Below, piece by piece: positions 38,903 through 45,187 of a stretch of DNA of 45,187 nt. Each line of letters opens with the position of its first letter. The stretch's first letter is position 1. The notes below the pieces were generated by a model. The model saw nothing but the letters and a program-made list of their open reading frames with translations. It did not search any database and was not told the origin of the DNA. Source of the stretch: a virus; the IMG/VR virus record IMGVR_UViG_3300032046_000054, positions 1 through 45,187 of that record; one strand, 5' to 3'. Both the position numbers and the translations under genes were made by a program.

Positions 38903-40616
38903 TGGTCTCTTCCTCTTTGTAGATAACTTTCAAAATTTGTGGTACACCTTTGCCACCTCTTGGGCCTTTCTTCATCCACACACGGAGTATCCTAGGTGTA
39001 GACAGTTCAGCTTTACGAAGTAAGAACTCTACACAAGTCTTTGGTACTGTTCCAATGGCGTCAGTTGCGCTGTTCCACCAGTCTATTGCTAAGCCTCTAG
39101 CTGCACCAGTATGCTCAATGTTGATCCATTGCGCAAAGAATCGTAACCCAACAGAGTACACCGCCTTAATAGAGCTTGGTCTACCTGGCTTAGAGTATAA
39201 ACTGTAAGTAGTGAAGTCTACTTCAAGCTCCTCTATTATCGGTGTGGAGTCAACAATAATATCTTGAACCGATGCACCTGACTCGATCTTAAGTTCTGGG
39301 TCTGGGAATATGTAATCGCAAGGTGTCTCGTCCTCACGTATTCCAGTACAGTTAAGCACACGTGCGTAGTTGTACCCATTACATTTAGGACACTTCTTCA
39401 TTGGAGGAGGTGCACCACCGCCGCCCTTCTTTTTAGGATCAGGTAAATGTGGATCATTGATAGGGCCAAGTCTTAGCGTGTTATCACCAAAGTCAAGTAC
39501 TAAACAGTTTTGCTTAACAGATGCAGCTATAGCAGCCAATCGCCCAGCTTTCGTCGATACATCGTAGCCAAGCGCAAACAAAGGTCTGGTACCACGGCCA
39601 AGCATCTGAATCCAAAGGACGTTGCTACGAGTAATACGAAGCATACCAATAAGATCAATTCCAGGGCAATCATAGCCAGTAGTAAGAATACCGTTGTTAA
39701 CCATAGCACGATACTCACTAGCCTCAAACTTCGCAAGTTCTTCATCCCTGCTTCCTAACATTTTAGAGTGAATACAACCAGTCGGAATACCTCTGGCTCT
39801 CAAGCAAGCGGCTACATGTTCTGCATGCTCAATGCCTGATGCAAAGATAAGCCACTTCTTTCTATCCTTGCCCTTCTCAATAATCTCATCCACACAGGCA
39901 ATCGTGATATGATCTTTATCAAAAAGCTCTTGCATGTCACCAAGGTTATACTCGCCTGCAGTGATACGTACACCTTCATCAGAGACAGTAGTATTCGTTG
40001 CTTTAGCAATTACTGGTGCCAAGTACCCATCTGAGATAAACTGAACAAAGCGCTCAGCCTGTGTGGCATCATAAGCTATATGATTAAACAACCCATGGTT
40101 TATCAGCATACCACCTTTCGACCGGAAAGGAGTAGCAGTTAAACCGATAACAACCATCTTTGGGTTTGCTTTCCGAAGAATGTCGATAGTCTTACGATAG
40201 CCGGACTCAGAGCTTGCAGGAATCATGTGAGCTTCGTCTACTAGCACTACACAAGGATTCTTAATTAAGTGAGCCACAGAAACAAATGACTGAATACCTG
40301 CTACAATAACTTGGCCGGATAGGTCCTTACTTCCTGCACCATCAGAGTAAATAGATAAACGAACTTGTGGCCATACCCATCTAATAGACGCAGCATCATT
40401 AATAACAAGTTCTTTGACATGTGTCAATACAATAACTGTACCTGTATCTGGCCAGTTTGTATAAATATCTTTAATAATCATACCAAGCAGACTAGCTTTT
40501 CCAGTGCCAGTAGGTAAGCAAATAAGTGGATCAATCCGCTGAGTCTCTGCAAACGACGACCATAAACTACTGACTGCTTCTATTTGGTAATCACGAGGTA
40601 TAAATGGCTTACTCAT
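38880..40616 (-). CDS. SF2 DNA helicase (UvsW/SSL2-like)
   Basis: 578 aa. Walker A region LPTGTGKAS (34-42), DEAH box VVLVDEAH (123-130), GLTATP (158-163), NGILTTGYDCPGID and QMLGRGTRP (motif VI). A zinc finger with CPKC and two further Cys lies near 396-425, then a unique C-terminal domain. Such helicases remodel forks and recombination intermediates. The usual Ser/Thr after the P-loop Lys is Ala41 here, with Ser42 next. Overlaps the exonuclease gene by four bases. Confidence 0.88.
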   Translation of the reverse strand: MSKPFIPRDYQIEAVSSLWSSFAETQRIDPLICLPTGTGKASLLGMIIKDIYTNWPDTGTVIVLTHVKELVINDAASIRWVWPQVRLSIYSDGAGSKDLSGQVIVAGIQSFVSVAHLIKNPCVVLVDEAHMIPASSESGYRKTIDILRKANPKMVVIGLTATPFRSKGGMLINHGLFNHIAYDATQAERFVQFISDGYLAPVIAKATNTTVSDEGVRITAGEYNLGDMQELFDKDHITIACVDEIIEKGKDRKKWLIFASGIEHAEHVAACLRARGIPTGCIHSKMLGSRDEELAKFEASEYRAMVNNGILTTGYDCPGIDLIGMLRITRSNVLWIQMLGRGTRPLFALGYDVSTKAGRLAAIAASVKQNCLVLDFGDNTLRLGPINDPHLPDPKKKGGGGAPPPMKKCPKCNGYNYARVLNCTGIREDETPCDYIFPDPELKIESGASVQDIIVDSTPIIEELEVDFTTYSLYSKPGRPSSIKAVYSVGLRFFAQWINIEHTGAARGLAIDWWNSATDAIGTVPKTCVEFLLRKAELSTPRILRVWMKKGPRGGKGVPQILKVIYKEEETNVTTDVD

Positions 40617-41515
40617 TTCAACACCAAGTTGATCTTAATATCCTTAGGTCGAATAAATATTGTATGTTTTTCATAGTTAATACACGGCTTCTGTGTGTTA
40701 GGTATAAGTTCAGCAGGTAAAAGCTCTTCACCACCAATATCGCATAACCAAGTTGCTTCATTACCTGGTCGGGAATACTTACATGTACGGCAGTTTGTGT
40801 GAGGTTCATCACCTTTGTGAAAGCACAATGACCGGTAATCGCAAAAGCGACACTCAAAGTAAGCACTTGAATCACTTACACGATCAGGAATATGGTCGCC
40901 AAATACAATCTCATCCGCATTGGCAATGTACTTCATAGCTAACTCATCGTCTGCATGAACCCATTCAGTCCAAATCTCATCAGTATTCTTATTTACAGCC
41001 ATGTATAGGCAATGCTTAAGATTGAACTTATACATATAGATAATCATTTGAATAAAGTGCACTGGCTTAGCCTTTTCTACACCACCCTTTAGAAGTAGCG
41101 TGAATGACTTATCACCGTGAGTCTTATACTCTGACAATACCCATTCATTAGGATATTCAGGAAAGCCAATACCCATACCATCACATGAACCACCACCATG
41201 ACCACCAGCAAAGTTAGTTCTAAACTGTTTACCAGTTTCTGGGTGTACGTCATGGAACTCAATACCAATACTACGAAGCATATTTGAAAAGCGTGGCTCT
41301 TCTAGGTGACCACGATTAAACAAACGAATAATACGGGCTTCATGCTTGATGAGCTTTGAGTGGCGGAAGTTAAACCACATCTGACGCTTACACGACCCAC
41401 CTAAAACAGAAGCGCCAATATGATTACGAAAACCTGATTCTTCAGGATGCAGTAAGTCAACAGCTTGACGCTTCTCTTGAAGTTCTTCAAACATTGTTTG
41501 TGTGAGTGTTGTCAA
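40613..41515 (-). CDS. PD-(D/E)XK exonuclease, Cas4/RecB-like
   Basis: 300 aa. GASVLGGSCKRQMWFNF (Cys42) at the N-terminus, RGHLEE, Asp112 in SCDGMG, Glu129-x-Lys131 in LSEYKT and Gln156 (HFIQMIIYMY) form the nuclease core. ECRFCDYRSLC (Cys222, 225, 231) with Cys42 suggests a 4Fe-4S cluster as in Cas4/AddB-type enzymes. A second Cys set follows (242, 245, 258, 278). Alone, without other cas genes, it is most likely a recombination exonuclease acting with the Sak4-like protein. Promoter at 41569-41541. Confidence 0.83.
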   Translation of the reverse strand: MTTLTQTMFEELQEKRQAVDLLHPEESGFRNHIGASVLGGSCKRQMWFNFRHSKLIKHEARIIRLFNRGHLEEPRFSNMLRSIGIEFHDVHPETGKQFRTNFAGGHGGGSCDGMGIGFPEYPNEWVLSEYKTHGDKSFTLLLKGGVEKAKPVHFIQMIIYMYKFNLKHCLYMAVNKNTDEIWTEWVHADDELAMKYIANADEIVFGDHIPDRVSDSSAYFECRFCDYRSLCFHKGDEPHTNCRTCKYSRPGNEATWLCDIGGEELLPAELIPNTQKPCINYEKHTIFIRPKDIKINLVLK

Positions 41516-41540
41516 TTCGTTTCTCCATTAAGTATATACA

Positions 41541-41569
41541 TTATACCGTAACGAAGTGAACCTGTATAC
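41541..41569 (-). promoter_or_regulatory. Promoter of the exonuclease-helicase pair
   Basis: Minus strand TATACA (41569-41564), 17-bp spacer, TATAAT (41546-41541). It lies within the end of the dCMP deaminase gene, its -10 box covering the stop codon. Confidence 0.65.
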
Positions 41570-41975
41570 CATTATTTTCTAGGTACGACAATGCTTCCAA
41601 TTGAGAGTCATACCACTTACTTGCGGTAGCTGCAGGCGGACAAAACAAGTGGCAGATATTAGCGGAGTTATACTTAGCACTTACTATCTTCCTGGCGCAG
41701 TCCATGCAAGGTGGCTTGGTGATAAATATTGAGCCATTATGTACATGTCCACACCGAGCCAAGGCATTGTCTTCTGCATGGATAATGAAGTTATTCTTAT
41801 GTACTGACTCAAATATACGTGCGTCGTCTTTGTAGTGAGCTGGTCCGTTGTAGCCCATACCACGAACTTCTTTCTCTTCGCTGATGACACAGCCAACCTG
41901 TGTGGAGTCTTTACTCCAGGTGGCAACCTCAGCTGCAAGCTTCATAAAGCGGCTAATCCATTTAGCTTCTAACAT
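41541..41975 (-). CDS. dCMP deaminase
   Basis: 144 aa. Zinc-dependent cytidine/deoxycytidylate deaminase core: HAED (His66, Glu68) and PPCMDC (Cys90, Cys93). It converts dCMP to dUMP for dTMP synthesis. No separate dUMP-type thymidylate synthase is seen in the window, so dUMP would go to the host enzyme, while the synthase here appears to use dCMP. GGAG before ATG. A UUCG hairpin separates it from the SSB-like gene upstream. Confidence 0.88.
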   Translation of the reverse strand: MLEAKWISRFMKLAAEVATWSKDSTQVGCVISEEKEVRGMGYNGPAHYKDDARIFESVHKNNFIIHAEDNALARCGHVHNGSIFITKPPCMDCARKIVSAKYNSANICHLFCPPAATASKWYDSQLEALSYLENNGIQVHFVTV

Positions 41976-41994
41976 ATAATCTCCAGGTATAAGA

Positions 41995-42014
41995 AAGGCG
42001 ACCGAAGCCGCCTT
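41995..42014 (-). terminator. UUCG hairpin between SSB-like and deaminase genes
   Basis: Minus strand AAGGCGGC-TTCG-GTCGCCTT (42014-41995), an 8-bp stem with a C-UUCG-G loop, followed by TCTTAT. Likely an intercistronic stabiliser or partial terminator, like the CUUCGG hairpins of T4 transcripts. Confidence 0.65.
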
Positions 42015-42037
42015 GTTTACTTATTTAATGCACTAGC

Positions 42038-42544
42038 TTACCATGGTGCTTTTGGTTTGCTTGTTTCAGCTGCAGGAGCTGTACCTGCTTCAGCATGTGT
42101 ATGACTAGCAACTACAGTGCCTTCAAGAGCCTTAAAGTTTTGGATGTCATTGCCTGCACCATACTTAATACCAGACTCAGGTTTGTCTTTAATTTCATAC
42201 TGAGGTGCTGTGATCTTAACCTTAATCAACAATGGTTTACCACAAAGCTGATTGGCATCTTGCAAGTTCATTACACCTACTGCATGACAAACTGCTGAAA
42301 GCTGGCGATGACCAATTTCAACTGCTTTTTCATTTGGATTGGTATAAGTAATATTTGCAAAGATTGTACGCTCTTGATGCGTCGGGCCTTGAATCTTCGC
42401 CTTAAGCGAAAGGTAAGAACCTGTGCCCAAAGACGTTGGTTTAAGTTCAGCACCTTCAATGATTGCTTGATACCAACCTGCGGGTACTGGAACAAACTCT
42501 TCTGCTGGTTTAACTTCATTTGCATTAAATTGTAATTGAGCCAT
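42038..42544 (-). CDS. DUF669 protein, probable ssDNA-binding protein
   Basis: 168 aa. VPAGWYQAIIEGAELKPT, GSYLSLKAKIQGP and FANITYTNPNEKAVEIGHRQLSAVC are the DUF669 pattern: an OB-like fold seen beside Sak4-type recombinases in many phages. It should coat single strands for annealing or replication. The tail is Ala/Pro-rich and ends APW rather than with an acidic tip. A GAAA-loop hairpin lies just upstream (about 42566-42584). Confidence 0.78.
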   Translation of the reverse strand: MAQLQFNANEVKPAEEFVPVPAGWYQAIIEGAELKPTSLGTGSYLSLKAKIQGPTHQERTIFANITYTNPNEKAVEIGHRQLSAVCHAVGVMNLQDANQLCGKPLLIKVKITAPQYEIKDKPESGIKYGAGNDIQNFKALEGTVVASHTHAEAGTAPAAETSKPKAPW

Positions 42545-42611
42545 TGTTCATTATCCTGTGATGTTGTCCCTGCTTTCGCGGGAAGTAAGTACTAAGGTGA
42601 GAAAGGTTTAA

Positions 42612-43508
42612 TTATAACACATATTTCTCAAGGATGGTCCGGACTTCAGAACCTTCTGGATAGGCTTTCTTCAATACCTTCAGTGTAGTTTTACGTTGTA
42701 CTTGACGTGCTTCTTGCTCAGCTGCAGCTGTCAACACGGCTTCGAGTACAAGCTGTTCCTGGTATGCTTTATTGTCTACACGTTGAACAATCCATCTGTA
42801 GTTAATGCCTGGAGTAAATTGTGGTGTATTGTGAACAGCCACTACATCAACAATGACATATCCATTTGCTGGTGTAAGAACCACCACAATATCACCAACC
42901 ATAATGCTGTCAGACTTCTTAGCCTTGTAGGTATATGTTTTTTGGTTAGCATCACGGAACTTACATTCGATTGTAACGAAGTTATCGGATACTGCTGCGA
43001 ATAGAGCTGCGCCTGTGTTCATAGTTTTTACTTCCTTAGTTAGCTCTTGATTGTTAGAGGTAATACGTAAACCACGACCAAACTGTTGGCCAAACATTGC
43101 AAGTTGTCTTTTTTGATACTCCTCAGGTGTTTCACCTTTAAAACGATTTTGTTGTATCAATGCTAATTCACGCTTTTGAATAGCAGAAAAGTCCATACTA
43201 ATTTTAACACCAGTTGCTTCACATTTTGACACATCGCCAACTTGTTCAACTTTAACTGATTCAATCTTAACTGAATAGTTACCTGGTGGTAAAGCTGTTT
43301 TGTCTGTGAATTTCAGATTAATAATTGGTTTAACCTTTTCAATTGGTGAGAAGTTTTCTTTTTGGAAGAAAGTACCCATGCCGTGCTCTTCTGTTGAGAA
43401 GCATTCAACGCCATCCCAATCAACAGTTAACACTCTGTCAGCAAATACCATTATGCGTTTCTTTGACTTCTGTGTGGAGAAGTTCTTGCAAAGTGCGATT
43501 ACTTTCAT
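42612..43508 (-). CDS. Two-part protein of unknown function (298 aa)
   Basis: N-terminal part (1-155) is strand-rich then helical (FSAIQKRELALIQQNRFKGE). The C-terminal part (from Met163, MNTGAALFAAVSDNF) resembles a small phage domain with TYKAKKSDSIMVGDIVVVL and INYRWIVQRVD, found alone in other phages. AAGGAAG stands 8 bases before Met163 (43022), so the second part may also be made separately. Located between the Sak4-like and SSB-like genes, so a recombination accessory role is possible. Confidence 0.65.
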   Translation of the reverse strand: MKVIALCKNFSTQKSKKRIMVFADRVLTVDWDGVECFSTEEHGMGTFFQKENFSPIEKVKPIINLKFTDKTALPPGNYSVKIESVKVEQVGDVSKCEATGVKISMDFSAIQKRELALIQQNRFKGETPEEYQKRQLAMFGQQFGRGLRITSNNQELTKEVKTMNTGAALFAAVSDNFVTIECKFRDANQKTYTYKAKKSDSIMVGDIVVVLTPANGYVIVDVVAVHNTPQFTPGINYRWIVQRVDNKAYQEQLVLEAVLTAAAEQEARQVQRKTTLKVLKKAYPEGSEVRTILEKYVL

Positions 43509-43530
43509 GACTTGTTCCTTTGTTTCTAGA

Positions 43531-43563
43531 GGGTATGAATCAAGGCATTATGTATTCATACCC
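43531..43563. promoter_or_regulatory. Perfect 10-bp inverted repeat between genes
   Basis: GGGTATGAAT (43531-43540) and ATTCATACCC (43554-43563) flank 13 bases. No T tract follows on either strand, so it is more like an operator or mRNA stability element than a terminator. Confidence 0.55.
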
Positions 43564-43572
43564 ACTGTACAC

Positions 43573-44289
43573 TTACGTTTTCAACTTTGCAAACAAATGT
43601 GTCAGCGAAGGGAATTCATACAAATCAAGAACGCCAGAGCGATCTTTTACATCATATTGCCAGTCTTTACGACAGCGCAAATAGCGCTCAGCCTTACCAT
43701 CTGTTGTAGGACTTAGCTCAATAGCAAGTACCTCGTCGAATAAATAAGGAAGTTGTTTCGATAGCTGTTGACCTGGCATCATAGGACCAAAAGCAACACC
43801 ACCAGTCACCTCATCCTTAACCTTATCAAGTTTAGCCAGGAAGACAACGTTGAAGTTTGGCAAGTCGCGGAACGATCGCAGAATAACCATCATGTCTTCT
43901 GCAAGCTTACCATATGCTGCTCGACCATCCTTAGAAGTCTTCTTAGCTTCAGCCAAGACAACTTCAGCAATGTCAGTTACTGAGTCAAGAAATAGTGTAT
44001 CATAGGCACAAGCATCAGGTGATTCAGTTAGCCAGACGTAAATATCCTTAAGCTCGTCCATTGTACGACAAGTCACAAACGGGATATTATAGCAAATGCC
44101 TGGAGTGTCCACACCAAAGACACGCTCGATGTTCGCTTTACGCAAAGACAATAAACCACTTTCAGCTGACATGATAAAAGGCTTTGGTGCAGTTGCTGCG
44201 AGCATAGTCTTTCCTACTCCACTTGGCCCATAAATACAAAGCTTTACACACGATTCTTGCATGACGTCCTCCGTATACTCAATCTTCAT
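43573..44289 (-). CDS. Sak4-like RecA-family ATPase
   Basis: 238 aa. Walker A GPSGVGKT (21-28), Walker B TLFLDSV (Asp102), RDLPNFNVVFLAKLDKV and a short C-terminal domain match the AAA_24/Sak4 single-strand annealing proteins. They work with a DUF669-type SSB, encoded two genes on, and an exonuclease. ATG 44289 keeps the N-terminal strand; ATG 44262 has a stronger GGAGG site five bases upstream and is a serious alternative. Confidence 0.85.
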   Translation of the reverse strand: MKIEYTEDVMQESCVKLCIYGPSGVGKTMLAATAPKPFIMSAESGLLSLRKANIERVFGVDTPGICYNIPFVTCRTMDELKDIYVWLTESPDACAYDTLFLDSVTDIAEVVLAEAKKTSKDGRAAYGKLAEDMMVILRSFRDLPNFNVVFLAKLDKVKDEVTGGVAFGPMMPGQQLSKQLPYLFDEVLAIELSPTTDGKAERYLRCRKDWQYDVKDRSGVLDLYEFPSLTHLFAKLKT

Positions 44290-44713
44290 TTTCGTCAACC
44301 TCTACTGTAAATTTTAGGGTAGGTGTAGCTGGTTTAGCGATGAGTGCATCGTTGATGGCTTCACGGCTCTCTTCTGGTAGCTTCTTATGACCAGTCGCTG
44401 AATAAGTAATCTTAGCAGGAAAGGCTGAATCATAGTAGCCATTACCAAGCTTATCACCATAAATCTCTACAAGCTGCGCACGAACACCTTCAAGACCTGC
44501 TTCGTAAATAGTAATATTGGTTTTAGCTGTTGCTTCAACTTTATACCCATGAGTACGGAAAGTAGACGAGCCATTGCGCTTAGCAAGCTTTAAGTCAGCT
44601 AACAGCCCAAACAAAGCTAAACGTAAAGTCATCTCACGGGCTGCTGCGCGTTTTGACACAAGCTGCGCATCAATAAATTCTTGAATGCTGACTGCTAGCT
44701 TTGCATCGCTCAT
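44279..44713 (-). CDS. Protein of unknown function (144 aa)
   Basis: ATG 44713 (AGG upstream) overlaps the kinase stop (ATGA). Helical N-terminus (LAVSIQEFIDAQLVSKRAAAREM), then RTHGYKVEATAKTNITIYEAGL and an acidic end (VEVDENED). It precedes the Sak4-like gene with overlap. No family recognised; perhaps an early recombination accessory protein. Confidence 0.65.
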   Translation of the reverse strand: MSDAKLAVSIQEFIDAQLVSKRAAAREMTLRLALFGLLADLKLAKRNGSSTFRTHGYKVEATAKTNITIYEAGLEGVRAQLVEIYGDKLGNGYYDSAFPAKITYSATGHKKLPEESREAINDALIAKPATPTLKFTVEVDENED

Positions 44714-45187
44714 AGTGCTACCTGTGTATGAAGCCATTCAACTGCATTATCAATTGAGTGAATTGTATAATCAAATACAACAACTTTGTCATTACCAATT
44801 TGTGCTTTTGCAAAGTAGCTATAAAGTCTATATAGCTCGTCACGACGTTCAACTACACCAGCCATTTCTTCACGAGCTGGATCAACGTTACACACGACTT
44901 CAGGCGGAGGTAAACAAATAATTACTGGGATACTAGACAACGTATAGTCAACAAACAAAGCAAGCTCAACCCCTCTAATAATTTTACTACGGTTAAGGAG
45001 TTTGTCGTAAATGAGCTGGCTAATCGCCATAGAGCGATCATAGATTGTATGCTGAGAATGTTGCTCAGCCATATAGCCAAGCATAAAATCTTTACCGTCT
45101 ATTGGTTTAATTTGATGCTGAACTGGCATGTTTAAACGTTTAGACAAAGCTGCTGCGAGTGTTGTCTTTCCAGCGTTGTCAGGGCCT
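44710..45187 (-). CDS. Deoxynucleoside monophosphate kinase-like protein, main part
   Basis: The gene runs off the right edge and continues at 174-1 through the terminal repeat. Visible parts: P-loop strand, DRS in TIYDRSMAISQLIYDKLL, which fits the DR(Y/S) element of thymidylate kinases, VIICLPPPEV strand and a C-terminal HSIDNAVEWL helix. First gene of the long recombination/replication string after the promoter at 227-199. See the entry at 1-174 for function. Confidence 0.75.
   Translation of the reverse strand, partial: GPDNAGKTTLAAALSKRLNMPVQHQIKPIDGKDFMLGYMAEQHSQHTIYDRSMAISQLIYDKLLNRSKIIRGVELALFVDYTLSSIPVIICLPPPEVVCNVDPAREEMAGVVERRDELYRLYSYFAKAQIGNDKVVVFDYTIHSIDNAVEWLHTQVAL
45037..45187. 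repeat. Terminal redundancy, right copy
   Basis: Copy of bases 1-151 with one mismatch (T at 45061 for C at 25). Confidence 0.93.

Larger units (their letters stand above)
2642..44114. repeat. Genome-wide 7-mer GTGTGGA/TCCACAC
   Basis: Found by eye at 2642, 2850, 3499, 4701, 6091, 6395, 7015, 7548, 7936, 8109, 8844, 10057, 10518, 10680, 13281, 15837, 16553, 17585, 18095, 18661, 19934, 21532, 23983, 25379, 26544, 26580, 27674, 30244, 30718, 31487, 31970, 33407, 34191, 34695, 35853, 36599, 37322, 37650, 38975, 39242, 39889, 41748, 41900, 43472 and 44108 (start of site, either strand). Chance expectation is roughly five to six. Both orientations are equally frequent and several reading frames are used. 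Confidence 0.85.

Noticed and set aside
2642-44114. DnaA boxes as the explanation of the GTGTGGA word
   Set aside because: Only a few copies (6395, 35853) continue to TGTGGATAA; most have other bases after GTGTGGA.
2281-44737. CRISPR array or cas operon suggested by the Cas4-like nuclease and the repeats
   Set aside because: No regularly spaced direct repeats with unique spacers and no other cas genes; GTGTGGA sites are single words in genes.
1-45187. Prophage with integrase and att sites
   Set aside because: No recombinase gene, no CI-like repressor and no tRNA-type attachment site were found; the ends are a redundancy of one sequence.

Overview
The window is an essentially complete tailed-phage genome. 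Its first 151 bases recur at its end (45037-45187, one mismatch), so it closes into a circle of about 45.04 kb. A deoxynucleotide kinase gene runs across the junction. Contractile-tail genes (DUF3383 sheath, DUF3277 tube, gp25-like wedge, gpJ-like baseplate), a holin, an amidase endolysin and nested Rz/Rz1 spanins show a myovirus-type phage of a Gram-negative host. The sigma70-type promoters and a near-consensus Fur box fit a proteobacterium, perhaps a gammaproteobacterium. The host genus cannot be told. No integrase or CI-like repressor was recognised.

Layout. (1) A divergent promoter pair at 1.08-1.16 kb splits the genome. Leftward from it, and wrapping through the junction, run a LytTR-domain protein, the dNMP kinase and the whole early/replication block (45.1 to 32.2 kb): Sak4-like recombinase, DUF669 SSB-like protein, dCMP deaminase, PD-(D/E)XK exonuclease, SF2 helicase, MazG-like NTP pyrophosphatase, a thymidylate-synthase homologue with a dCMP-type active site, a sliding-clamp-like protein and a family A DNA polymerase. 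(2) Rightward, 1.2-4.8 kb holds a prim-pol/DUF3987 primase-helicase, an iteron-rich origin candidate and a Holliday-junction-resolvase-like nuclease. (3) 4.8-7.5 kb is an accessory island with a dense control region (terminator, Fur box, TGTCCAAT operators), three matching promoter-operator units, four small genes and a G12 tract. (4) 7.5-10.9 kb holds small unknown genes, several with frame lesions, and an ATP-dependent DNA ligase. (5) 11.0-32.3 kb is the late block: terminase, portal, scaffold, capsid, connectors, tail, baseplate, fibre, lysis.

How it fits together. The prim-pol, polymerase, clamp-like protein, ligase, Sak4/SSB pair and helicase make a largely self-sufficient replisome. The dCMP-type synthase, MazG-like pyrophosphatase, deaminase and dNMP kinase form a nucleotide module that could put a modified cytosine into phage DNA. 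Twelve promoters with hexamers near TTTACA/TATAAT, all with 17-bp spacers, imply transcription by host RNA polymerase; no phage polymerase was found.

Most notable signals beyond genes: the 7-mer GTGTGGA occurs at least 45 times (by eye), about once per kb on both strands and in several reading frames; two triplets of GACAAC with identical 10/8-bp spacing lie 62 bp apart; a UUCG hairpin sits between Shine-Dalgarno and start codon of the clamp-like gene; and a structured, probably non-coding RNA unit lies at 37.76-38.14 kb.
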